Source: Galerina marginata (lineage: Eukaryota > Basidiomycota > Agaricomycetes > Agaricales > Galerinaceae). Taken from it: a DNA stretch of 64,000 bases. How positions within the stretch are numbered: position 1 is the first letter of the stretch; every line of letters starts with the position of its first letter. Shown in pieces: positions 1 to 11,496 of the stretch. The notes under the pieces were generated by a model. It was not told the DNA's origin, searched no databases, and saw nothing but the letters and a program-made list of their open reading frames with translations. The stretch is from contig JAECYW010000002.1 of NCBI GenBank assembly GCA_023014335.1, positions 620,001 to 684,000 of the forward strand. Direction: 5' to 3'. Position numbers and translations under genes: made by a program.

Positions 1-1383
1 GCGAAGCTTGTGCAGCACGGAAGCGGCCACTGGCGCAAGATATTTGAGGAGGGGTAGACAGACGACGGCAGTAGCACTCACGGTGGAATGGCAAACGGAA
101 TACCCAAAAACTTCGACACTAAACCATCAGTTACTCCTGTAGCGGTCGCAGAGTCGAGTTTAACTGTTGGTCCAGAGAAAAGAGTGGCATAAGCCACACT
201 TTGGAGCGCAATGAGAAGAGAAATTCGCTTAAGCATGCCGAAAATGCTGGGATGTTCGACACTCGAATCAACAGCGTTTTCTGTCTTGGGTACATATACC
301 CCTTGACCCTGCCATCGATGACAGACGTGGAGTTATATTTCCAGTTCATGAATGAGTCGACCGCTGGCCATACGCGACGGGACGTCAGACGGGCTCGGAA
401 TCGATAAACATTGATAGCTTCACCTCGGTCTGATGAGGGTTCGGTATTGACTCGGACGTGGCTTTTATGAACTACTTGTAACAAGAAAAAATCGCGCCCA
501 TTGAGTGATCAGCAACCAAACGAAAGGGCCAGCAAGACAATGTTGGTGTCGAGTTACCGTCCATGGGAACACACAATAAGTATCTTCCTTTTTACGCAGA
601 GTTCAGCATTCTACTTGTAAGGTCAAGATATCGGACAAGCAGTGGATGAATTGGTCAAGCCGCAAGCATATGAGCCACTAACACGCAGCGGAGTATTAGT
701 GACGTTTAGCAGACATCAGCCCCGAGTGCACAGTGCATCGATACCCAAGTTTGCCTCGGGTTTAAAACGGTAGACACTTTGACGTTGCAGTTAGCGATGA
801 TCATGAGCCGATATCGATGGTGGAAAAGTTAGAAGAGGTACGAGACATGCCATGATTGATGACCGGAATCGGTTGGGTGCTTATCAAAATCGAACTTCAA
901 GTGCCATCATCATTGCAAACAGCTGTAAGTAAGTGACATGCCACTGGTAAAGTCAACTCCTAGGATGGAATTTGCTTGCTGTACTAGTAAACGGAGTCGA
1001 GACCCTTCCGAAGGTCTGCGATATAGGACGATTTCACCCCCAAGTATCCCGAATTCGTCAGTGGATTAGGTACATACTACTCGGCGTGGCGAAGTCCTAT
1101 GGCGACGGCTATGTAGTTATTTAATGGGGCTGCATCACCCGTGGCCTATTCTGCTATGCTAGATCTTGGCACCTCTGCATAAGTCATCAACCTCCTCACC
1201 TTGTTCATGGCTCACGAGCAAACGAAGGCAAACGAAATTGAAAAAGGGCTTTGTCACAAATTATTTAATCCTATATGTCCTTGGTACGAATAACCCTTGT
1301 CGTAATGGGTATCATAACCAACAAGTTGGTGGCATTCCACACTTTTTGCCTGTGCCAGGCCTTGCCGTCTCCGGAAAGTGACT
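1..1383. other. Gene-free left edge
   Basis: No convincing coding region is visible. The open frames here are short (under 120 codons), occur on both strands over the same bases, and show no recognisable domain. The stretch may hold the 3' region of a gene outside the window, or plain intergenic DNA. Confidence 0.5.
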
Positions 1384-2815
1384 CTAGGAGATGTGAATAT
1401 CTAGGGACTCCAATTTCGGACAGACGAGCCTAAAAGGTTCTTGGTCCGAGGCCGATAGTTTAATATCCTCAGGTTTACTATTCCATTGCAACCTGAGGAA
1501 TCTAAGTTCTGGCCATTGAAGGGTCTTGCAAAAGTCCAAGAAGGGAAAGTATCCATTGGAAGTTCCGAGAACTAGATCAAGGGAGCGTATGTGGTTGCAG
1601 GCATGCAAGATAAATGGGTCAAATGCTTCCCAACTAAACCTATTGACGGTATACCTGTCGATATCAAGGTCAATCATGACTGATTTGATTAGACCCATTT
1701 CAACGACTTGTTGGACGAATTTGGCGAATGTGTTGGTATCCAATGGGGTTTGGTATCGACTTTTTAGCCCGAAGACCACGGTTTGCAAGCGTGGTAAATG
1801 TATCCTTCGAAGCAATGCGATAGCATTTGGGGTGGACCCAGTTACTTTTAGGTCCAAAAGCCTAGAGAAGGTCACACACTGAACAGGTTCTGTGCTAGAA
1901 AATAATGCTCCGTTGACGACCGAGATGAAATTCATACGGGACAGAGACTTGATTTCTGAACATCTTCGTAAAACATCGTGGTTCATCGCATGGTTGTTTA
2001 ACATGAAGTTAAGAGTAAGATCGTTTAATTGATAAAAATTCGGGAGACAGTTGACTGTAGGGAGAGTAATTTGGTCTCCAAAAGCAAGACGCTTGATTAA
2101 TGGGGCCTTGGCACAGTACGCCGTAAGCATCGATGCCACGGAGTCTTCGACTTGGAATTGAAGGTTTTGAATTTCCAAGAATAAGAGCGAGGAGACGGGT
2201 AGGATATCAAGGACACGGGAACTGATACCAGACTGGGGCAAGAGTGACGGGATTAACAGATGTGTGAGAGCAGGGATTAATCCGTTGGGGCGGAGGCTTG
2301 CAAAGAGATCATATATGAAAGACGGTATTGGCCTCCGAGAGTTACGTAGTGTTTCTTGTAACGAGTCGAGACGGAGGCGTCGAATACGCCGGGCATAATC
2401 GTCCACTCTATGAAGATGGCTATCCAAGATGGCACCATTGACGGTCTAAAACAGTGGATGTAAACTTTCGCGTTATCCTCCTCCGATTTGCATTGAACTC
2501 GTTGTGACTCACGTATTCAATTCCAATCATCACAAAAGTGGGAAGAATTCTCACAAGAGGCGTGAGCGAGTCCATTGAACGCCATAAGATGTTCATTGCC
2601 GGATCAACAAAGGCCTTGCAAGTTAATGCCGCGTTAAGGAGTGCCTGTCTTCCCGGAGGGCTTAACGCCCAAGTTTCAGAGGACACGTCCGAGGGCGGCT
2701 CAAAAAAGGAGAAGATGTTCTCCAAGAGGTCGAAATTTTCAAGGACGGCTTTTTGACTCGCGTTTTTCGCATTTCCAGTCCCTAGATCGAGAGGGTACTT
2801 GTCATGAGCGTCCAT
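1384..2815 (-). CDS. F-box-like protein, two exons
   Basis: Predicted 454-aa protein from two exons (2513-2815 and 1384-2445) separated by a 67-bp intron with a GTGAGT donor and a TTTTAG acceptor; both junctions are phase 0. The start is the ATG at 2813-2815, because the longer open frame begins without an ATG. Residues about 20-85 have the layout of agaricomycete F-box-like domains: a short hydrophobic helix (LLENIFSFFEPP), then a segment on lost or reduced cells (RQALLNAALTCKAFVDPAMN) ending in LWRSMDSL. The rest is leucine-rich, with repeated patterns such as LRFLRLQW and LESLDIHIS, suggesting LRR-like repeats. Family knowledge: such proteins recruit substrates to SCF ubiquitin ligases, but this family is greatly expanded in mushrooms and most members are untested. 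The substrate is unknown. Confidence 0.8.
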
Positions 2816-3189
2816 TGTGTAGTACTCCGAGCTACTTGAAGGCCTAACCGAAAGATTTCCGCTGGAGTGGCCCAAGGGAGGTCGTCGACTGAGTCAGAGT
2901 TAAAGAGAGTCCTCGTTGCTTAAGCACAAATCTGGTCGTCCTGGGAACAATTCTCCTGATTCGGTAGGTCGTCTTTCCTGTACTTTATGTCCTCCAAATA
3001 GCCACAGTTCAAACACATGCCTTAACAAACATTTACAAGTAGATTTCGTTTCTAGGTGAGTGTTAAATTGTATAGATTAAGAGAAGTTGCTACAGGTTGT
3101 CAGAAATAACGTGAAAAAACTAAAAATACAGTTAAAGAGAGTTAAAGTTGTGGTCGTGCGTCGCAAAGACCATGATAAAAAAAACAACA

Positions 3190-5530
3190 CTAGTCGTCGT
3201 CATTAAGGCTGATACTCAGACTCAACTTTGACTGTGGATAAGTCCTAGATTTTTTGGCCATCGGACTTTCATTTAGTGGAAGCTCTGAATCTGAGGCTCT
3301 CTTTCGAAAAGGGCGGGATCCTGGACTGACTGATCCGTTTGGTGGATAATCCGACAGAGGGAGGCGCACGGAATGCTGTTTCGTGGGGGTGGTAGGAACG
3401 GGGGCCGCCGGAGTAGGAGCAAGGGCCTGTGAGTGCTCTTGAGCCTTCACAGATGCTGTGAAAGAGAGAAATTCCGCGATGGCGTCGTCAAAGATATTGA
3501 GTACCGCCTCGTAATGGCCTGCAGCAGTCGGGACGAGTTCCATCAAGGAAGGGCGTGTGTCATCGTCCAGAAACGCCATTTTGCGAACCACATGCTCTTT
3601 GAAGAACTGGTACAACCTTTCCAGCAGGTTTGGGAAAATAGGGCCAGCCTCCTCTTTAAACAGGGTGGTGACTCGGTACGTGAATCGTGGAACGATAAAC
3701 ATGCTCCTTTTCGAGTCGGCTGCTTGGCTGGGATCATGATTTTCCCACCTCGTTAAGAAAGCAGGAAATGGCACTATTTTTCGAGGGTTGGCTTTCTCGG
3801 GATGGGAGGTGGGTTGTTGTCCAACGAAACCCCGTGGCTTTGGTCTATCGTGACCGCAGCATATCCAGCAGAGGACGTAGACGAAAGATTCTAGGTCATC
3901 GAGGTAGTCGTGAGGGACATTAGGGGTCTCGGAACTGTAGCTGTTAAGAACGTTGACGGACTGAAAAGCTCTTGTTCCCTAAAGAATGAGATCCAGTCAG
4001 GATAGAACATTGTGGAGTAAAGGGAAGACCAACCGTCCTGAAATCCTGGCCCGCCAAACTTTCTTCATGATCGATTCGAATGGCCATGTCCAGGTCGATG
4101 ATAAATCCTCGATTGCTTACATCGGATGGGTTAGTCCTTACCAAGATATTGTTGACGCTGATGTCGCGATGCAATATTTTGGCGCTCCATAAATTCCGAT
4201 GCCCTTACGGTATGGTGAAAATTAGTAATAGTGTAGATAATGGAGGAGATCGATCGCGAAATACACTCACTAGCAATAGCGTCTTGGAATAGATACGACC
4301 ATTCTTGAGCCGAGTCGAACATGTCAGTCGGCTGGCCACCATATTTAGAGGCAATGCGAGCTGGATTTCGATCCCAGAACGCTGATTTCAGACCCTCCGA
4401 GATTGTGGCTATCTCAATACCCCTCAGATCCGAAATATGATGACGCTCTTCGAAAGCAATCATCTGCCCCACACCGACGAGCCCCTTTACAGATTCGATG
4501 AACTCTGCCTCTGGGACTCGACCCCTGGAACGCCATGCGTCCTTCACTATAAACAAGTTTCTTTGGGCGTCCATAAGCTTCCAGCAACAAGCACCCCGAT
4601 CTACAATCGGCCGACGGTAGAAAACGGGCCTCGTGCATGCCAACTTATAGCGCACAAACTCGTTTTTAATGTTGACCGTAGTCAGGAATCGTTCGTTTGT
4701 TTTGTTGTCCCAAAACACAATTGTGTCGAACCCAAGAACTTCTTCATCCGGCGAAACGACGCCGAGAATGAGGCGAACGAAGTCGGTCGCATTTTCGTGA
4801 ATGTTGATATCCACCGAGTGGTACACCCCACTACGATCAAACATGCAAAGCTGGACAATTGTCTCCGTGATAATCAAACAGTAGACGGCCTTGCGATTAT
4901 GTTGCTGGATAAAACATTGTCTTATAAATTGCGTCAGCAGAGTACGGGATAATGGTGGATTCAACGCCTACCTAGCGTAAACGGCTGTTTGGCAGATGTT
5001 GTCAAATAAACGACGGTTCCTCTGCGTCTTCACCTCCGTAGGCGATATACCACGAGTGTAATCTTGTCCTTTCAGAGTTTCCGGTTTGACATGAAGTTCT
5101 TGCTGACCGATCCCTTTGCTTTAATCATGATATCAGGCGATGACTTCAGATCTTTGGTAGCGTCATTATCGCCACTTCCTTCTTGGTGATGATATTGAAC
5201 TTTGTGTGTATCGACGACCTCGCGCGAGTCGGAGTAGCCGAAGTAGTCGACGACCGCTTGGAGGATCTCCCTTATTGGACTGTAAAGCACATTCTCGTGT
5301 TGGACTTTCTCGTCAGGTATGTCCCTCCATCGCTTTTCAGAGTTGTCGTACAGCGAGCAGCGTTCTAAAAACTCTGTGACCTTCGACTCGTCTGGGACTC
5401 TGCCAACGAATGCTTTCTTCCCCAAATTGGCGTCAACATAGATACGATTGGTGAGTTCTACTTTCACGATCTTCAGTTGCTCTTCAGCTGTTTCGTATTC
5501 GAATTCGGACTCGTGCGAGCTGCCAGACAT
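3190..5530 (-). CDS. FunK1-type fungal protein kinase, copy A (possible frameshift)
   Basis: Four exons on the minus strand: 4972-5530, 4271-4920, 4034-4203 and 3190-3978; the start is the ATG at 5528-5530. Exon 3 carries the catalytic loop ILHRDISVNNIL and the DFG-equivalent IDLDMA, both in the style of the fungal FunK1 (Pkinase_fungal) family. The N-terminal half has the family's typical blocks (GKKAFVGRVP, LYSPIREIL, SSPDIMIK, EVKTQRN, VYARQCF). Intron positions and phases match copy B at 27.3 kb exactly (exon 3 is 170 bp in both). Anomaly: exon 1 has 559 bp where 560 would keep the phase, and the family-like sequence shifts frame near 5111-5117 in a run of A and G. Either one base is missing, or a 74-bp intron (GTCAGC donor, GGAG acceptor) is removed there. 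The tail ends in serine-rich and basic sequence with KKSR. If intact the product has about 700 residues. The biological role of FunK1 kinases is poorly known. Confidence 0.75.
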
Positions 5531-6181
5531 GATCGTATCGAAAGATGCAGAGAGATATGCTGGGAGTGAAGTAGACCGAGTGGGAATAACTGGGAAGAGT
5601 CACTTCAAGAGTGTTGTCTCGGCAGGAGCGCCTGAGTGGTTCAGGATCGTCTGACATAATCGAGATTTTGTTAATGAGTAGAGAAAGAATAGTCGAAATG
5701 GCCCAGAGAGCTGAACAATCATTCAACGTTATTCAACAATGGTCATGATCAAGTTTCAACTTTCAACGCGTGGAGTCACCGCCGGAGTGGCACAACGACC
5801 GTCACGTGACCGCGTCCCTCCTCGAATCTCCGCGATCGTGCCCAGCGACTGAGTCAGCTGCGAAAGTTAAATTAAAGTTTCAACTTGTTCCAAACTTGCT
5901 GCGTCCTCATCACATCAGCTTATCGAGGATTTTTGGTTACTTTTGACGATAATCATTGGCTATTTGGGTATTCTCTGTATCAAGTCTGATTAATGCAAGT
6001 GGACGCCGCCCCCGATTCTCTCTGATTCTGATGGTAAATGCGACAAAAACAGCTTTTCCATGGTCAGGTGGGGTGCTACCCAACTTGACGCAAATGCTCA
6101 AGAACCTGAATTAAGCACTGTACTTACGGCGATTATGGGAAATCGATGGAATGACTTCTAGGCTCTCACGCTCTGGCACAA

Positions 6182-6188
6182 TATAAAA
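6182..6188 (+). promoter_or_regulatory. TATA box
   Basis: TATAAAA lies 36-42 bases upstream of the ATG at 6224, which itself sits in a good context (CACCATGG). The short distance implies a brief 5' leader. Confidence 0.6.
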
Positions 6189-6223
6189 ATCTGGGCTCGC
6201 TGCTGATTTACTCTGATCTCACC

Positions 6224-6823
6224 ATGGATGCCTACGTGGACATGTACAACAGCCTACCAACACTCGGCGACGCGGACGACCGTTTCTTTCAGCGCGATGT
6301 CGTTTTTGAGAGGCTTGCTCCTCTCCTGTCCAACCACAATAACCAATTTGGGGTCTGTCTCGTCCACTCTCACTGTGTGCTCAAGGAAGGCGAAAAGATG
6401 ATTCAAAGGGGAAACATTTGCCAACCTGAGGACTTGAACACAGATCCTCACTACCCAGTACGGTGGCTTGATAATGGGGTCCCATACGAATTTACAGTCG
6501 AACCAACACCCTCTCCGCCCGCCCAACTTTTCGCTGATTTTAAGAGCATTGTAGGCGACATTGCGGTCTTGGGCCTATATTTTGCTGGCATGTCGACTGG
6601 TCTCGAACTGGAGCGGACTGAGGGTAGAAAAAATATTACTGTGGTGGTTCCCAATATCGAGCCTGGCAATGTGGAAACAGCATGGCTCCCAGGTTCAAAG
6701 AATCCCGTCCAAATGGCATGTGTTGTTGTTTGTGAGCCTCGCCCCACCCGACGAATAGACTCTCATTCGGGCAGAAAAACTCACCACAATGTGTGTATCG
6801 ATTACTGCCTTCACAAATTTTGA
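6224..6823 (+). CDS. Unknown agaricomycete protein
   Basis: Single open frame of 199 aa starting at an ATG in a strong context just after a TATA box. I do not recognise an enzymatic domain. It resembles mushroom hypothetical proteins that share an HSHCxLxxGEKM block (residues about 47-58) followed by YPVRWLDNGVPYEF (about 77-90). There is no signal peptide or membrane segment. The last 25 or so residues are less protein-like, so the true 3' end may use an intron and read into the overlapping open frame that ends at 7034. The function is unknown. Confidence 0.65.
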   Translation: MDAYVDMYNSLPTLGDADDRFFQRDVVFERLAPLLSNHNNQFGVCLVHSHCVLKEGEKMIQRGNICQPEDLNTDPHYPVRWLDNGVPYEFTVEPTPSPPAQLFADFKSIVGDIAVLGLYFAGMSTGLELERTEGRKNITVVVPNIEPGNVETAWLPGSKNPVQMACVVVCEPRPTRRIDSHSGRKTHHNVCIDYCLHKF

Positions 6824-7389
6824 AGCACTGACAGTACAAAAAGGCCCCAAAGTAGAGGCAGCTGATTGTGTTGGAGGATATTTAGTACACTTCCATAATC
6901 CTTATTCTAAAACAGCCACCACACAAAAGGCGCGTATTATTTCTGTGAATCGCATTCCAACTGACTTGTTGCAAAGTATCCGGACAACAGCCTTGGGAAG
7001 GGTTGGGCCATTGGGGGGCATGATTTGTCAATAGTGCTTCTCCTGCTCAAGGGTATAATTTGTATAATATTCACCCACACGCTCCTTTTCAAAGGCATCA
7101 ATCAGATTCAGTCGTATTCTTGTTATAAAGTTGGTACTTGAACGATGTTTCCATATTTCTGAATTGCTTTCACGAGCCACAAAGTCAGAATTGTGGCAGA
7201 CGAACCTGTGTTGGTGTTCATGAACTCTTAATTCATTGTGGGGTTCCCTGTCGCGTTATGCCTTCGTGTTTGTTATGTTCCTACGTCAGTACTTTCAAAC
7301 CGCATGGATGGCCGGACACGTCCCCAATTTGAGCACACGAGATCTTGCCATTTCGAAGGCGAATATGTGCGGTTCTATGTCAAACACAT

Positions 7390-10300
7390 TTATTGCTCTT
7401 CGTCCATTACCCTAAGCTTCTCATGCTGCTGAAGATCCTCCAGCCATAAATAGAAATCTGAGCACTCTTTCTTGTCAAGTTGAAACTTCTGTGGAGCAAA
7501 TAATATTATAATGGGATGAATATCATGAATTAATTCTTTAGGCCCAGAAATTGCCATACCTGCAGTAGACACGTCACTAAAGAACAAAATCCAGACGGGG
7601 CCTGCCATTTCTCGGAGACTTTGTAGCAAAGAATCCTAATTGCCCGAAGTGCTAGTAGAATCTTCGGAGTGGGATTGACGTGCAAAAGCCAGAAATCAAA
7701 GTCAGATGCTGTATATGTTGCGTCCAAAAGACGGGAATAATTTTTGAATTCGGGGTGGAGTCGATGGTATTGGGTTTTGGCGGTCATATGGAAATAAAAT
7801 TCTGCAGCCAGGGTTGACCAATGGGAAACGTCTATAACCTGGCAGTATTTTGAGTGCTTTAGGACAGGAGTGATCATGGAGAGAGTGCTGAAATAGTCGT
7901 TGATTGTGTTTCTGATGATGTTGATGTCAGCAAACGACAAATTTGGATCATCTTCTCTAATATCTGCTTCATTTGGCGACGAGCCTAATGCCAAGTGAAC
8001 TGATCTAGTGTATGTGTTATGGAAGACATACAGATCGTCGGAAAAGGGTGTTTCGGATAAGTGGGACGCAATGGGACCATAGTAGATTTGCACCACAATA
8101 TCCAACATCTTCTGTGAAGTCGTAGTTTTTGATTCATTCGTTAACAGGAGTGTAGGTGAGTCTAGCGTATTCTGTAACCGACTGAGTAAGATTTTTCCTT
8201 CATAGTTTGAATGTATTTACCGATTGATCATGGATCCATTTAAAAACGCGCAAGGCCCAGAAGTGCCGAAACTCACCAAAACGTTCGAAATGTGACCAAT
8301 TATAATGGTGTAATATATTGATTAGGCTTTCCATAGCGAAAACGTCGGTGTCGGTCTTGATGCTCGAAATGTCGGGGTCAGTGAAGAATTCCTCAACAGA
8401 CCAATATACGTGGGGGCTTCAAAGTACGGTCAAGTTACTTCGGCATACACGAAGGCCGATAATTTGACTGACCTAACTCTAGTGTCCGTAAGAGGGAGTT
8501 GCACGAGAAACCTTTCACAGGTTCTAATGCAATGGGCTCGAAATTGACTATGAAATGCTCCTCCCCGTGAGGGCTTTCGAAGGAAATTGGACAGGCAACC
8601 TAGAGGTCGATATTCCCCCCCCAAGTCGGATTGTTCAAAAAAATGGGCATTTTGTATAAGAAATGCTTTTGCCCATGTGTCGTTATGGACTTCGAAGTCT
8701 TGCAAGTAGCAGATCCTAGAAAATAAAAGTCCAGCAAATCGGTCTTTGTCGTCCCATGTCGCCATGAAATATGATAAAGTTTCCAGAAGAGACGAGCTAC
8801 TGATGGAGAGCAGGTATCGGATGGACAAATCCTGTATCGCTCTAACTTTTGGCAGAATAGCAATAACGAAAGGGGTATCATCAGGAAGGACAGATAGTAG
8901 AAGTCTCTCAGCCATTGACATATATCGAAGAAGGCATTTGGCCTGGGATGGTATAAAGCGATCTCCCAAACTGAATTGATGAAGGTCCGATTGCAAACGT
9001 TCGACACAATTTCGTATTTTTTCCTGGCTCGCTTGGAGGCGTAACTCAGGGGGGTTTCCGTGATACATGTCAGACCATGCTTGTGAGCAAATTAGTTCCC
9101 TGTAAATTGGTTGTCAGAGAATAGAAGAGAGCAACAAATAAATAGAGTAATTACGAATACCGGAATGTCCCTTTCAAGCCGTCACACACAGTGTCGAAAA
9201 GTCTACCGAAAATATCGTCGTGAAGAGTTTGTACATCGATTGAAAATGGACCTGAGCGGTTTTTATCTTCCAGAAATTCTCGGAAGGAAAGATGGCAAAA
9301 AGTGAAGTAGGATTTATGACCATATACGTTCTCAAGATCCTTATCGTCGTCCATATTTTCTTCCGTAACCCATGTATGTCCGTTACTCAAATAAACCAAG
9401 GACGCAATAGCACGCAAAACAATCTTGATTTCAAGCACTGAGAGGCCGGTAATCATTTCAAGTGCTTCCAAGGATGCGTTGACCAGTAGGCCTCCAAGCA
9501 CACGTAGCAGTGTATCCGGTCTTGGATATGCCGATAATATCGTGGTATACAGTTGGTCTAAATCGGAAAATGCACGGCTTCGGAGAGGTCCAGGTGAAGT
9601 GATGATTTGGAGTTGTGTTTGTGGGCTATCGAAGTCAGAGGCTTCACCTACGAACCTTAGGACCGTGGACGCATAAACAAATTGCCCTGATGACTTCTGG
9701 ACAAAGTGAGATATTGTCTCCTCTGATGGCCATGGCAATTGTACATCGTCCATGATGTCAGAATTTTCCTCGAATATTTTGGCGAATCCATCCCGCAAAT
9801 AGGTGTCTATGTCTTTGTTAGCATCCCAATTATCAGTAGTGTCTGTGAGAGAAATTTGTTTGGTAATATCGAAAAGAGGCTTCTTGTCAAACGAATCACA
9901 AATGCAAAATTCTGGACGACTGGCAATTAGGAAGCGCAGGGGGACATGTGAGATAGTCCGAGCTTTCGCAATCAGAGATAAAATAGCCCGTTGATTCCTA
10001 GAACCAAGGCATTCGTCGAGACCGTCGATGATGACAGTGGGTATGTGTGTTAAACCACCAAAACGGGAAAGGGGACCGATTATGAGCGACTGCAGTTGGA
10101 TGTCCATTGATTTGGTGGTGAGAGTTTGGTCGGCGTTCATCGCATCATCGACGTGAGCCTGCATTCCAGGAATATTCTTCGCGATCTGGTATGCGAGGGT
10201 GGAGAAAAGAGCTTCGCCAGAATTGCGTCCTGCAATGCCTCGCGCGAAGAAGAAGCTGCCCGCATATCGACCTGGGGGTTCCTCTCGAAGTAACTCTGCT

Positions 10301-10722
10301 ATCGTTTGCATAATGGCTGACTTTCCGACGCCGGCAGACCCACGAACCCATAAAATGCTCGATGGCGGGTCTGGATGGCAGATCCACTCCATAATAACCT
10401 CTATTATTCTCTCTCGAGTACCAGGGTGACATCTTCCCGGAGGATACCGTTCGGCAGAATCGTGCATCGCACCATGAGCTATGCGTTGGCTCAACAGGAC
10501 GATTCCTAAAGATTGTTTACCGATTTGGGGACTAAACCAAGATGACTGGTAGCACTCGCCTGATTCGTGAGTAGGTGTGGTGTGTTGATGCACCTCATAT
10601 CGGTTAAGATCGCCATGTACTGTGTTAAAAGTCCCGCCGTTGATGGATATGTTCGCGTTCTGAGTACCGACTCCTAAAGATTGTTCTGTGCCACTGTGAG
10701 CTGTATTACTATATCCTTTCAT
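7390..10722 (-). CDS. NACHT NTPase, NLR-like STAND protein
   Basis: Five exons (9161-10722, 8473-9099, 8221-8416, 7560-8171, 7390-7488) give a complete 1031-aa protein; all four introns (49-71 bp) close with consistent phases and the total is divisible by three. The N-terminus has the NISINGGTFNTVHGDLN segment that usually precedes NACHT domains in agaricomycetes. The Walker A motif is GSAGVGKS (128-135) and Walker B is VIIDGLDEC (about 230-238), with the later FCHLSFREFLED block typical of the NACHT winged-helix part. The C-terminal 450 residues contain no recognisable WD40, ankyrin or TPR repeats. Family knowledge: fungal NLR-like proteins act as intracellular sensors in non-self recognition or regulated cell death. 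This one lacks a recognisable N-terminal effector domain, so its output is not predictable from the sequence. Confidence 0.88.
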
Positions 10723-11496
10723 GGTTCGAATGGCATGTTATGTGGGAAGTGAATACGGTGTGGCTCGAGATGAGACAGTGATAGTTGACCAGCTGTAATT
10801 ACTGCTTGAGTTGATGACTCACGCATTCAAGCGCATCAAAGGATCTCGTGAGTCGTGAACTAATCTAAATTTGGCAGTGCGCACACGACCCTAAATTGGA
10901 AATGAAGCTAGTGCTTCGCAAACCTGAACAAACGTCGGGACTTGTCTTGGGTTACTGGCACCGATCGACACCAATGCATACATGCACAACTACTTGTGTT
11001 ATAAGCTCGAGACCGACCACTGGAGGCAATGTTTTACGGCTCGGCGGGGCCGGGCAGGCTTTGGTAAGATCAGGGTAAGATAGAATGAAATTTGATGAAA
11101 TCCGTTAGTCAAATTCAGACCTCGAATGAAGTTCACAACACCGATCCACCCTTCAGCAGGAATTTTTATTGGCTTTCAACAAGTTTCAGGTTGTAAGTAC
11201 TTGCTGACACTGATAATATTTTAATATTTTCTGACGCTGACGGGAAAGATGGTAGGCCACACACCCTCTGCGTACATTCAAGGCTTTCTCGTAAAACTAC
11301 TAAAAGGGCAAGGCTTGTGTGCAACCACATGCACCAACCAGCATCGCCACTGGATTAAAAATGGGAATTGTGGCGCCATTTGATTTTGAAACAAGAACCT
11401 AATCGAGAAAAGGAAGTAAGACACACCGTGCGGGCCTCTTTGGTTTTAAGTCTTTAATATAGATACAGAAGTACAATGCTTTATTACCGGGCATGA
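10723..11496. other. Intergenic
   Basis: No supported gene. This stretch holds the presumed promoter of the NACHT gene on its left side and the 3' flank of the glycosyltransferase-like gene on its right side. A few short open frames overlap each other on both strands. Confidence 0.5.
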
